Source: Xenopus tropicalis
Taxonomy: Eukaryota > Chordata > Amphibia > Anura > Pipidae
DNA: 64,000 nucleotides
Direction: 5' to 3'
Assembly (NCBI RefSeq): GCF_000004195.4
Contig: NC_030678.2
Location: 82,682,904 to 82,746,903 of the forward strand
Part shown: one piece after another, positions 22,916-33,500 of the stretch
Layout of the letters: every line of letters begins with the position of its first letter
Position numbering within the stretch: the stretch's first letter is position 1
Notes under the pieces: generated by a model
The model's database searches: none
Told to the model about the DNA's origin: nothing
The model's input: the letters and a program-made list of their open reading frames with translations, nothing else
Position numbers and translations under genes: made by a program

Positions 22916-23938
22916 TTAATACTTAGTGGAAAAACCCTTGTTTGCAAGCACAGAGGAAAAACGTTTCTTGTAATTGATGACCAAGTTTGCGCACATTTTA
23001 GGAGGAATGTTGGTCCACTCCTCTTTGCAGATCATCTCTAAATCCCTAAGGTTTCGAGGCTGTCTCTGTGCAACTCTGAGCTTGAGCTCCCTCCATAGGT
23101 TTTCTATTGGATTAAGGTCCGGAGACTGACTAGGCCACTCCATGACCTTAATGTGCTTCTTCTTGAGCCACTCCTTTGTTGCCTTTGCTGTATGTTTTGG
23201 GTCATTGTCGTGCTGGAACACCCATCCACGACCCATTTTCAGTTTCCTGGCAGAGGGAAGGAGGTTGTCGTTCAGGATTTCACGATACATGGCTCCGTCC
23301 ATTTTCCCGTTAATGCGAATAAGTTGTCCTGTGCCCTTAGCAGAAAAACACCCCCAAAGCAAAATGTTTCCACCCCCATGCTTGACGGTGGGGACGGTGT
23401 TTTGGGGGTCATAGGCAGCATTTTTCTTCCTCCAAACACAGCGAGTTGAGTTAATGCCAAAGACCTCTATTTTGGTCTCATCAGACCACAGCACCTTCTC
23501 CCAGTCACTCACAGAATCATTCAGGTGTTCATTGGCAAACTTCAGACGGGCCTGCACATGTGCCTTCTTGAGCAGGGGGACCTTGCGAGCCCTGCAGGAT
23601 TTTAATCCATTGCGGTGTAATGTGTTTCCAATGGTTTTCTTGGTGACTGTGGTCCCTGCTAATTTGAGGTCATTAACTAACTCCTCCCGTGTAGTTCTAG
23701 GATGCTTTTTCACCTTTCTCAGAATCATTGACACCCCACGAGGTGAGATCTTGCGTGGAGCCCCAGAGCGAGGTCGATTGATGGTCATTTTGTGCTCCTT
23801 CCATTTTCGAACAATCGCACCAACAGTTGTCACCTTCTCTCCCAGCTTCTTGCTAATGGTTTTGTAGCCCATTCCAGCCTTGTGCAGGTCTACAATTTTG
23901 TCTCTGACATCCTTGGACAGCTCTTTGGTCTTTCCCAT
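22916..23938 (-). CDS. Tc1-family transposase, 340 residues, intact
   Basis: DDE transposase that cuts and pastes its own element at TA sites in the nucleus. The N-terminus has a paired-like HTH region (about residues 5-50, [18 protein letters not shown]), then an AT-hook-like [10 protein letters not shown] (54-63) and a second HTH region to about 115. The catalytic domain has WSDETK with D153, [10 protein letters not shown] with D244 and [11 protein letters not shown] with E279, leaving 34 residues between the last two (DD34E). [12 protein letters not shown] marks the glycine-rich box. The length and these three positions equal those I recall for Sleeping Beauty. The start ATG (23936-23938) has a good context (ACATGG). 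CTTTTATA at 23988-23995 is a TATA box on this strand. No stop or frameshift was found. Confidence 0.97.
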   Translation of the reverse strand: MGKTKELSKDVRDKIVDLHKAGMGYKTISKKLGEKVTTVGAIVRKWKEHKMTINRPRSGAPRKISPRGVSMILRKVKKHPRTTREELVNDLKLAGTTVTKKTIGNTLHRNGLKSCRARKVPLLKKAHVQARLKFANEHLNDSVSDWEKVLWSDETKIEVFGINSTRCVWRKKNAAYDPQNTVPTVKHGGGNILLWGCFSAKGTGQLIRINGKMDGAMYREILNDNLLPSARKLKMGRGWVFQHDNDPKHTAKATKEWLKKKHIKVMEWPSQSPDLNPIENLWRELKLRVAQRQPRNLRDLEMICKEEWTNIPPKMCANLVINYKKRFSSVLANKGFSTKY

Positions 23939-23987
23939 GTTGGAGAGTTTGGAGTCTGCTTGATTGATTGATTCTGTGGACAGGTGT

Positions 23988-23995
23988 CTTTTATA
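23988..23995 (-). promoter_or_regulatory. TATA box of transposase, copy 1
   Basis: TATAAAAG on the minus strand, about 50 bp upstream of the transposase ATG. The same motif is conserved in copy 2. Confidence 0.6.
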
Positions 23996-24093
23996 CAGGT
24001 GACTAGTTAAGACAGGTGTCCTTAATAAGGTTGACTAATTGAGTAGAAGTGTCTAACCGCTCTGTGGGAGCCAGAACTCTTAATGGTTGGTAG

Positions 24094-24303
24094 GGGTTCA
24101 AAAACTTATTTCACTCAATGAAATGCAAATCAGTTGCTATCTTTTATTTAAAGTTATTTTTTCGATTTTCCTTTTGATGTGCTATCTGCCACTGTTAAAA
24201 TAAACCTACCATTGAAATGATACTGTTCTGAGACTTTTCATTTCTTTGTCATTGGACAAACTTACAAAATCAGTGAGGGGTCAAATAATTATTTCCTCCA
24301 CTG
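24094..24303. repeat. Tc1 copy 1 right inverted repeat
   Basis: Reverse complement of 22690-22899, ending ...CCTCCACTG at the TA target site. Confidence 0.95.
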
Positions 24304-24604
24304 TATATCTACTTTCTACTTTGTTTGCTTTATATTTTCGTCTTGCTTTCCAATAATATTTTTTTAATACTTTGTAATTCTCTCACTTTATTCAGTTCCT
24401 TTTGGCCTCCTCATATTTTCCTGTTACAATATTATCTTGCCATTTATGGAAATTACAACTTTCATTCTCATGGGCTCCACATCTTATGGGCTTATTTATT
24501 AATTTTCGAGTTTGTGAATGTGAAACTGTTTTTCTAATTCAAATAAATTTGCATTTCAATTGCTTACTTATCAATAAGATTTGAATGTTGATAAACCTCC
24601 CCCT

Positions 24605-24878
24605 TAAGTTGGCCATACACGTGGCGATCTGACGATGTTTCGTGCGACCATCGGTCAGATCCGCCACACACAGTCAGGGCTGAAACAGCAGATATGGAGG
24701 TAGAAACAATAGGATTTCTACCTCCTTCTGCCGATTCAGCCCTGACAGCAGATTTTGGTCAGGCGCCTTCTATGTTCTAAATTTCCTGCAGCTTCCTGCG
24801 ATATCGGTCGACTCGCCGACATGCCATACACGCACCGAATATCGTACCTAGTATCGGTGCGTGTATGGCCAGCTTTAG
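24605..24878. mobile_element. MITE with TGGCCATACACG inverted ends and internal hairpins
   Basis: The left end is TAAGTTGGCCATACACGTGG and the right end, reverse-complemented, is TAAAGCTGGCCATACACGCA. An internal stem pairs GTCAGGGCTGAA (24673-24684) with TTCAGCCCTGAC (24735-24746), and inside it GGAGGTAGAAA pairs with TTTCTACCTCC. CpG content is high, so the copy is fairly young. No transposase. Related ends occur at 46488 and 62231. Confidence 0.8.
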
Positions 24879-26166
24879 TCTTTAGGTTGTCATTTGCTGT
24901 CTGTTTGCACTATTTGTGCATTTTAGGGAATAATAGTTTGTTTTATATTGATTGTATTAGTACTGGTTAAACCCAAATAAATAAGAAATCATCAATACAC
25001 AACACTTCACAGCAATATAGTGGGGCTTTGCCTTCTTCTGGCTCTTTCCAGCTTTCAGATGGGGATCACTAACCCCGGTAACCCCGTCAACTTTTGCTTA
25101 AACTATAATTTTATTGTTGTAATTACTTTTTATTACTTCTCTTTTTGTTCAAACTCTCTCCTATTCATATTCCAGTCTCACACACAAACTACTGCATGGT
25201 TGTTAGGGTAATTTAGACCCTATCAACCAGAGAGCTGCTGAACAAAAAGCTAAATAATTCAATAACCACAAATAATAAAAAATGAATACCAACTGCAAAG
25301 TGTCTCAGAATATCACTGACTAGATCATATTAAAAGTTCAGTGTGGGGCATTGTGAGTGTGTCCTTCTTTGTTGGTAAATCTGTACTTTTTTGCTTTTTA
25401 TTTGTTTTTAACATGTATATGCATTTTATTTAGTTTGGATGCTGTATCCTTCCAAGTTTCAAGTGTTTCTCTTCATGCCTTAAAATAGAATGGCTTCCTA
25501 TTATGTTTTTTTTTTTATCATGCATTGCAATGCATCTGGAATTAGGAACTCATTGTGAATGTATCTGTAACCCTAATTTGACTGATATTCATGCTATATC
25601 CAGCTAGATGGTACAGAGCATATGTAACATATAAATCCACAGCAATGAACACCCTTCCATTGTCATACAATTATTTGCAGAGGTACAGTGTCTCTTGTGT
25701 AGCTTCACTATATGAATAAACTAGAGCAGAGCTGGGCAACTGGAGGCCTGCAAGATGGATATGGCCCTTCAGAGGATTTTTATGGCCCAGTTCCATAGAC
25801 TTCACCATTTTCATTTGATCTAGCCCTCCAGCATATATATATATATCCTCTATATATACAGTGGAGGAAATAATTATTTGACCCCTCACTGATTTTGTAA
25901 GTTTGTCCAATGACAAAGAAATGAAAAGTCTCAGAACAGTATCATTTCAATGGTAGGTTTATTTTAACAGTGGCAGATAGCACATCAAAAGGAAAATCGA
26001 AAAAATAACTTTAAATAAAAGATAGCAACTGATTTGCATTTCATTGAGTGAAATAAGTTTTTGAACCCCTACCAACCATTAAGAGTTCTGGCTCCCACAG
26101 AGTGGTTAGACACTTCTACTCAATTAGTCAACCTCATTAAGGACACCTGTCTTAACTAGTCACCTG

Positions 26167-26174
26167 TATAAAAG
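26167..26174 (+). promoter_or_regulatory. TATA box of transposase, copy 2
   Basis: TATAAAAG, 50 bp upstream of ATG 26224. Confidence 0.6.
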
Positions 26175-26223
26175 ACACCTGTCCACAGAATCAATCAATC
26201 AAGCAGACTCCAAACTCTCCAAC

Positions 26224-27244
26224 ATGGGAAAGACCAAAGAGCTGTCCAAGGATGTCAGAGACAAAATTGTAGACATGCACAAGGCTGGAATGGGCTACAA
26301 AACCATTAGCAAGAAGCTGGGAGAGAAGGTGACAACTGTTGGTGCGATTGTTCGAAAATGGAAGGAGCAAAAAATGACCATCAATCGACCTCGCTCTGGG
26401 GCTCCACGCAAGATCTCACCTCGTGGGGTGTCAATGATTCTGAGAAAGGTGAAAAAGCATCCTAGAACTACACAGGAGGAGTTAGTTAATGACCTCAAAT
26501 TAGCAGGGACCACAGTCACCAAGAAAACCATTGGAAACACATTACACCGCAATGGATTAAAATCCTGCAGGGCTCGCAAGGTCCCCCTGCTCAAGAAGGC
26601 ACATGTGCAGGCCCGTCTGAAGTTTGCCAATGAACACCTGAATGATTCTGTGAGTGACTGGGAGAAGGTGCTGTGGTCTGATGAGACCAAAATAGAGGTC
26701 TTTGGCATTAACTCAACTCGCTGTGTTTGGAGGAAGAAAAATGCTGCCTATGACCCCCAAAACACCGTCCCCACCGTCAAGCATGGGGGTGGAAACATTT
26801 TGCTTTGGGGGTGTTTTTCTGCTAAGGGCACAGGACAACTTATTCGCATTAACGGGAAAATGGACGGAGCCATGTATCGTGAAATCCTGAACGACAACCT
26901 CCTTCCCTCTGCCAGGAAACTGAAAATGGGTCGTGGATGGGTGTTCCAGCACGACAATGACCCAAAACATACAGCAAAGGCAACAAAGGAGTGGCTCAAG
27001 AAGAAGCACATTAAGGTCATGGAGTGGCCTAGTCAGTCTCCGGACCTTAATCCAATAGAAAACCTATGGAGGGAGCTCAAGCTCAGAGTTGCATAGAGAC
27101 AGCCTCGAAACCTTAGATTTAGAGATGATCTGCAAAGAGGAGTGGACCAACATTCCTCCTAAAATGTGCGCAAACTTGCTCATCAATTACAAGAAACGTT
27201 TGACCTCTGTGCTTGCAAACAAGGGTTTTTCCACTAAGTATTAA
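26224..27244 (+). pseudogene. Tc1-family transposase, truncated by stop and frameshift
   Basis: Open for 290 residues, covering the DNA-binding regions and all of D153, D244 and E279. It then meets TAG at 27094-27096 where copy 1 has CAG (Gln291). Just downstream (about 27115) two bases are missing relative to copy 1, so the last 50 residues are also out of frame. Up to residue 290 it differs from copy 1 at three positions: L18M, H49Q and R84Q. The catalytic triad is preserved but the C-terminal end is lost, so the protein is probably non-functional. Confidence 0.95.
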
Positions 27245-28366
27245 GTCTTTTTTTGTTAGAGGGTTCAAAAACTTATTTCACTCAATGAAATGCAAATCAG
27301 TTGCTATCTTTTATTTAAAGTTATTTTTTCGATTTTCCTTTTGATGTGCTATCTGCCACTGTTAAAATAAACCTACCATTGAAATGATACTGTTCTGGGA
27401 CTTTTCATTTCTTTGTCATTGGACAAACTTACAAAATCAGTAAGGGGTCAAATAATTATTTCCTCCACTGTATATAGCACCAAACTAGAGGAATAGCACA
27501 TGTAGAGGATTTCCATCCATGGGAAATGTAAACCCCATGGGTGAGAAAAGCAACCTGCACATTGTAGGTATTTGTTTTTCAATTTGAGTATAAAAAAACA
27601 ATCTATGCATATTGTTTGAATGTTTTTCTCCCCTGTAAAACTAGAACATTACCTTAGTTTCATCAGCTTGTCTAATATACAAGCACTTGTGCATTGACAG
27701 AAATGCTTCAAGTCTATAGACAGCAAATAACTGACAACCTACAGAAATACCTGACATAGTATGTATATGCCTCAAGCAGTGCTCAGTGGGGGTATCTGCA
27801 AGACAGCCCAAGGGCAAAACCTACACTGTACATTCTGGATTATGTACAATGCCATTATTCATTACAGCTCTTGCTGCACTTGACTGATCTGACAGAGGGC
27901 AGCCTATATAGTGTGATATTTTATTAATAGAAATGGTCTCAGACTTTTGTGCTACATTTGAGAGGTGGGACCCAGGCTCCAACATACACAACGGCATTAT
28001 TTTTACCAAGATAATTGCATATGCAACAGAGCAATGCAGTGTAATCTATTATCTGTACATATGATTTCAGCATGTTTGTTATCTGAATAGATCCTGACAG
28101 TGATTAATACCTACAGAAACACATAGTTCTACCTTCAGAATTAACAGGAAATAATGGGATTTTGAAGTTACATTTTAACCAGGACTTTGAAAGCACACAC
28201 AAAATTCTTAAATGAAAACAATAAAAATATAGGCTAAAAGAAAATAACAGAAACACAACCACTAGAAGCCAAAATAAGTGAAAATTAACATGCATTACAA
28301 AACCCTATACCTAAATTGTCCAATTTACCAATACCGCTTACCATCAAGCATAGCAAATGTTAAGTG

Positions 28367-28610
28367 CTAAAGGAATACTGTCGCAGGAAAACATGTTTGT
28401 TTCATAAAGCTTTACTGCTGAGCTGCAAATTGGAGTGATATCACCCCCTCCTTTTTCCCCCCAGCAGCCAATCAGCAGAACAATGAGATGGCTGCCTACA
28501 CACATTTTTTACTACTAAAAAATACATGTGTTGGTTGAAGAATAAAAATTTAAATGGTTGAGTGGATTATTTGCTATGTAAACAGTGTAATTTAGAAATA
28601 AAAAGTATAC
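28367..28610 (+). repeat. T2/TTAA-type repeat fragment
   Basis: Begins TAAAGGAATACTGTCGCAGG and includes ATATCACCCCCTCC and CCAGCAGCCAATCAGCAGAA, blocks I recall from a common Xenopus dispersed repeat. The left TTAA is imperfect (GCTAAAGG) and the right end is not seen. Confidence 0.45.
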
Positions 28611-28634
28611 CATAAAAATCATGATGTCTTAAAG

Positions 28635-29597
28635 CAGCGCAATCCAACTGAGATTAACTGTACCCCTGCATTGTTCACACCTCAGATTCAGACTGTAAAC
28701 CCCCTGTATTTTTTAAACATGTAATCCCCTGTACTGCTCACACCTTTTAATTCCTGCACTGTTCACACCTCAGGCTCAGACTGTAAACCCCCACATTGTT
28801 CTCCTGCACACACCCCAGACAGCAGTGCCAGCATTGTGTCACTGTATGCTGCCTGTGTGTGCCATACTCTGCCTGCCCTATGCTGCCTGTGTGTGCGCCA
28901 TACTCTGCCTGCCCTAGGCTGCCTGTGTGTGCGCCATACTCTGCCTGTCCTACCTTGTCTGTGTGCTATACTCTGCCTGCCCTATGCTGCCTGGGTGCGC
29001 CATACTCTGCCTGTCCTACCCTGCCTGTGTGTGCTATACCCTGCCTGCACTATGCTGCCTGTGTGCCATACTTTGCCTGCCCTATGCTGCCTGTGTGCCA
29101 TACTCTGCCTGCCCTATGCTGCCTGTGTGTGCTATACTCTGCCTGCCCTATGCTGCCTGTGTTTGCGCCAAATTCTGCCTGTCCTATATTGCCTGTGGGA
29201 GGTGAAACTGGCAGGGGTTTGTTTTGGAAGTATGTTAGCATTAGGAAATAGTCCTTATATGCTCCTAAGGTGTGTAATTATATGCTGGGGGTTGCTGTAC
29301 TATGCACAGGGGAGGAGGAGGCATATATATTTAAGGGTATGTCTTAATATAACATAATATAATTCTTTCACATATGAATGAAGGGTTATATCACGGCAGT
29401 GAGCACCAACCATTTGAGTTTTTGCTGTGCTACCACCATTAATGTGGGTATGGTTTTAAAAGCTCTTGTGATAACATGGGTGTGGTTTGAAGTGGGTGGG
29501 TTTCAAAAAAGGGAAGTGGTCAAAACTGGCTTCCATTATCGGCATGTAAGCCAAAAAAAATGCTGGCCCTCGGTACCACAGAAGTTGGACAGCACTG
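28635..29597 (+). mobile_element. Nonautonomous hAT element carrying a second minisatellite
   Basis: The left end CAGCGCAATCCAACTGAG and right end AGTTGGACAGCACTG form an imperfect terminal inverted repeat. They are flanked by TCTTAAAG (28627-28634) and CCTTAAAA (29598-29605), which match at 6 of 8 positions with TA in the middle. The interior has a loose repeat of GTTCACACCTCAG with ACTGTAAACCCC (28660-28800) and a ~35-bp tandem array. The right side reads like a decayed internal region, and there is no transposase. Confidence 0.75.
28845..29195 (+). repeat. Minisatellite, ~33-37-bp unit, ~10 copies
   Basis: The unit is approximately TGCTGCCTGTGTGTG(CG)CCATACTC followed by TGCCTGCCCTA. Copies vary by 2-4 bp indels and substitutions. 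A 151-codon frame through it exists only because of the repeat composition. Confidence 0.95.
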
Positions 29598-29600
29598 CCT

Positions 29601-30081
29601 TAAAAATTGGTAGAAACTGGTAAAAATGGATAGACTGCGCAAAATAAAAAAATATTTGTAATATAGTTAGTTAGGCAAAAATGTAATCTATAAATGCTAG
29701 AGTGACCAGATATCTAACATAAAAGACAGAACTCTACTTCCTGCTTTCAGCTCTCTAACCTTAGTCAGTGACTTTAGGGGGGCCACATGGGACATAACTG
29801 TTCAGTTAGTTTGTGAGAACGCAGGTCAGATTCAAATGCAAACTAACGAAACAGTTATGTCCTATATGGCCCCCCTCAAGTCACTGATTGGCTACTAACT
29901 GCTAACAGGTTAGAGAGATGTAAAGAAGGAAGTAGTGTTCTGGCCATAATGTTAGACATCTGCCCGCTCCAGCCTTTATAGATTACATTTTTGCCTAGCT
30001 AACTATATTGAAAACATTTTTTATTTTGCACAATCTATCTATTTTGCCCATTTTCATTTTAACAGTGAACTGCTCCTTTAA
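29601..30081. mobile_element. Fold-back TTAA element, arms ~235 bp
   Basis: Right end is ...AGTGAACTGCTCCTTTAA (TTAA at 30078-30081). Its complement matches the left side through blocks including GGCAAAAATGTAATCTATAA, GACATAACTGTT and AGTCAGTGACTT, so nearly the whole element can form one hairpin centred near 29840. The left end is more degraded (TTAAAAATTGG), probably partly because the hAT element abuts it. It fits a palindromic T2/Kolobok-type MITE. Confidence 0.75.
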
Positions 30082-30514
30082 TGTCCCTTATAACATACAA
30101 CAGCCATAAAAAGGCTGATCTGGTGTGATATTTGAGCCGAACCAACAGAGATCGTACGAGGGACCACACATGGTATGACTAAAGAGAAGCTGCAACTTCT
30201 CTTCACTTTCTTATATGTCAATGCAGTTGGTCGACACTGTGCATCATCAGCTGATATTTTCAAACCAGTCCAATCCCTGAACTGACTGATATCCATAGTA
30301 CAGAATCAAAAACTAAGTGATCAGCCTCTTTGCCGTTGCCTCCACACCATGTTGCCGCTCACCTTGTATAATAATTAGAAACAGATGTAGAGGGGTGCAC
30401 AGAAACACAACTTAGCTACTATCCCTTTAATAAATGCTGAACTGTGAATGGCTCCATTCAAGGATATTTTTTCTGTTGCAATCTCCTATAATGTTATATG
30501 TAGATATTACTTAC

Positions 30515-30562
30515 CTGAATCCTATCAACTAACAAAATGACGAATCCTGCATATAGCCTGCT
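30515..30562 (-). CDS. Candidate microexon, unidentified
   Basis: A 48-nt minus-strand segment lies between an acceptor (TTCATTAACTGTTTAATTAG) and donor CAG|GTAAGT. It is open in phase 0 throughout, reading SRLYAGFVILLVDRIQ; the other two frames have stops. A length divisible by 3 and one retained CpG are mild support. Segments this short arise often by chance. Confidence 0.22.
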
Positions 30563-33500
30563 CTAATTAAACAGTTAATGAAACATAACATTGGAACAGC
30601 CTTTCAACATAATAAAAAAATAAATGCTTTTGCTTTTTGTTAAATGACGGGACCATTTTTCATTTCCTTTCTGTTGTTTATAATCTCACATAGAAAGATA
30701 TCACACCTTAGCATCATATCATGATAACATGCTGGAAATCAAATACAAGCTGTCTATCTTTTCATTATTTACTTCTAATGTGATATGAGGAGTTCCATGT
30801 TCTGTTCAGCATGCCAAACAGTGTAATGCTCTTGCAAGGGCATTATGGGTAAGAAAAAACAAATTAATTCTGGTTATAGTATTTATAAAAATCAATTGCA
30901 TGATTGGTTCATAAAGATCAGGTCTGGATTAATAATAAAGGTTGTTGGATCTGTGGTTTCAAGGCCCCGGGTGCAGGTAAATCTATTAGTCTGGCTGTGT
31001 TTGTACATAATAATTCATATATTATAGTGGAAAATTAAAAACACATTCTGTTATACAGTGTGGTCTGTTGAAAATGTAAATGAAAGATGTGCCCAGTTGG
31101 CATTATTGCAAGGAATGCACATGCATGCAATGAAAAGTAACTGAACATGAGATTTACAATTCTGCATTTGTGCTGGCATCACACACCCCTTCCAACCTTA
31201 TGCCAAGACAAGAAATTGTAGCAATGTATTCATTACAGTGGGTGGCATGTCGCTCCCCTTAATGTTACTTTACTGCAATGAGACTGTAACAGGCCACCCA
31301 TGGCTGGTGGACTTCCATTACTGGGAAAGTAGTAAAGAAGCCTTTCCTGTGAAAAGGAGACATCTTACAAAGTGGTGCGATGAACCAAGGCACAGGCTTT
31401 ATTATAGCACAGGAAGATACTAATTGAGTACTGGAAGCCTCCCCTTTTTAATATGTTTATATATAATATACACAAAATATTTTAAATCTAGTGTTCAAGG
31501 TTTTCTGTTTTTCTTTTTTGCTTACTCTTTATCCCTGGGCCAACCACCAGAACCTTGCCCTGGCTACATCCAGGGTCATGTATAATATGCATATGTGTTT
31601 ATTTGGTATCACATATCCTATGCTGCCTAATTCAGAGGATGATGGGACTCTTCCCAGAACTTTTTCCAGGCTAAGCCTTCTATGGGGAAAGAGTAGAGTA
31701 CTTTGGAAAATTTGGGGGATTTACAGACATTTAAAGAAATTCTGAAGTACTGAAGGTAGGATTAGAGGTTCATTTTCCAAACTGCTTGAATAATCATAAG
31801 TGCAATTTCTTGCTATAAAGGCAGCATTTTGAAAAGCAGTAAAGTTATCTTACAACAAAGTTAAATACAAAAAAACAAAAGTTAGCCACTCAGCATATTA
31901 TTACTTTCTGGCATTGTATGCGTAAATAGCAGTCCACAGCAAGTAGAAAGAAGACAGGTTAGAACTAATGCAAAAGAATGGCTCATTACTAAGAAATGTG
32001 AAATCAATCAGCTGAGCCTCTCAGCAGGGACAAGATGGCGTCATGCTTAGTGGGCTTCCATCAAAGCCCCAGGCAGCTAGAACTACATCAATCTATTATG
32101 ATTGCACAAGGCCTTGTCAGGACAGGAAGTGCTTAGAAAAAAACATCAACAAATGTAGAAACTAAATAGAAGACACAAGGCTTATATGTATAAAAACTTT
32201 ATTTACTGTTCATTAATGGACATCTATTTTAAATAACTGTACCTTTTGCAATATATATTAACTCTAGTGTTGTACAGAGATCACCTGTCTCCCTTGGGCC
32301 ATCCTGGGAACAGGTCATGGAGTGGAGTTTACTATTACTGATGCCAAGCTCTGGGTGCATCAGGTTTTTGAAAAATTGTTGTTCTTTATCAGCAAATCGC
32401 TTAAAAGGTAAGCCTTGAATGTTTAATCCCCAAAGTATCAATATATTATATTTCTAAAAAGGATTTAAATTTAGTTTTTCTCAGAAGTGGCACAGTATGT
32501 TATGGTTGTCTGGCACAGGCAAGCCAAGCTTATTTTTGTATGCATTATGTTACGGGTTTCAGTACACCCTAATGGCTGCCAAAAAAGACACACAGAATAG
32601 AAAAAGTCCCCAAAATTGTTTGCTACTTCACAAATTTTTCAATGTAGCAAAATGGGACAGATTTGCTCATCAGTAATACATACAAATATAAATAGCAATG
32701 ATTGCTCTTATCACTTAGCTGCTTGACTAATGAAAGGTGACATTCAATAGCTAAACTAAAAGGAAAAATTGTCCAGCTCTACCAATAGTTTCACTACTAG
32801 TTCAGCTGGTAGAATGGAGCACAATGAGTACCACTTCACTCTGTATGCAGCAGTACCTGTGTACTTTTCTATTGTTTCAGTGAGGGTACAAATTGTTCAG
32901 TTTCAGCATGGAGATGGGCACTTGCTACAAACAGCTACAGCTACATGTGTAGGTACAATATGAATAGGGTTACTGGAAGTAATATGGCAAATGTTAATTC
33001 CACTGCTCCCATGTGCAGTGTCAGAATGGGACTCCAGGGGCCCACCAGAAAACCTAAGACCATGGGCCCACTCTTCAAACTATTTTTGCTCCTTTCCTCA
33101 CTCAACCACTTTATTCTCCAAGTCTCTTTTATTTACATGCTAGCATATATCCTTCCATCTATTTCTCATCTTTGTTACCATTCAGAAATAGGGATTAGGG
33201 AAGTAGGCCAAATGGTTAGGAGCAGGGAGTTTCCCTGATATCCTGGTGGGCCAGCACACTGAATAAGTGTATATGTGGGCGAACTTAGTACAGGTCAAGT
33301 TTTAAGAAAATTGAAAAATTTTAAAACTTTTGCACCTCTCACATATCTTTTGATTTAACTTGTTGGGATGTGGGATTGTTGAGTACTTACAGTTCAAACC
33401 AAAGTTCAAATCAGCCTGAATTAAGAATGCAAAGGAAAAAAACAATAAATGAGCACATATATTTTTTCTTCTCAAAAGAATGACGACAAACTGAGCAAAA

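Larger units (their letters stand above)
22690..24303 (-). mobile_element. Complete Tc1/mariner element, copy 1 (intact)
   Basis: A 1614-bp element bounded by TA on both sides (22688-22689 and 24304-24305). Both ends begin CAGTGGAGGAAATAATTATT on their own strand. The terminal inverted repeats are about 210 bp and appear identical to each other. Each carries two imperfect direct repeats, outer GAAATAATTATTTGACCCC and inner GAAATAAGTTTTTGAACCC, the IR/DR layout known from Sleeping Beauty-like Tc1 elements. One uninterrupted transposase frame lies between them on the minus strand. Intact ends and frame mean this copy is young and may be autonomous; activity is inference. Confidence 0.97.
25859..27470 (+). 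mobile_element. Tc1/mariner element, copy 2 (broken)
   Basis: A 1612-bp element of the same family as 22690-24303, inverted relative to it and bounded by TA (25857-25858 and 27471-27472). The ends still begin CAGTGGAGG. The two inverted repeats differ from each other at a few bases, for example in CACTGATTTTG and CTCAGAAC/CCCAGAAC. It is 2 bp shorter than copy 1, which the 2-bp deletion in the transposase explains. Some differences are C-to-T or G-to-A at CpG, as in GAGCGG to GAGTGG upstream of the gene. Confidence 0.97.
25727..27482 (+). mobile_element. Small hAT element interrupted by Tc1 copy 2
   Basis: CAGAGCTGGGCAACTGGAGG at 25727 is a hAT-type left end. It is preceded by AACTAGAG (25719-25726), and the same eight bases recur at 27483-27490 just beyond the Tc1 insertion. 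With the Tc1 copy removed the hAT segment would be only about 145 bp. Its right terminus (AGCACCA) is a poor match to the left, so the end has decayed or the right duplication is a coincidence. Confidence 0.5.

Noticed and set aside
23454..23867. 137-codon frame antisense to the transposase (also at 26295-26708)
   Set aside because: Shadow of the transposase gene; identical shadows appear in both Tc1 copies.
28796..29357. Overlapping 151- and 173-codon frames with CLPALCCLCV-like repeats
   Set aside because: They exist in several frames at once because a ~35-bp stop-poor minisatellite is translated; not a gene.
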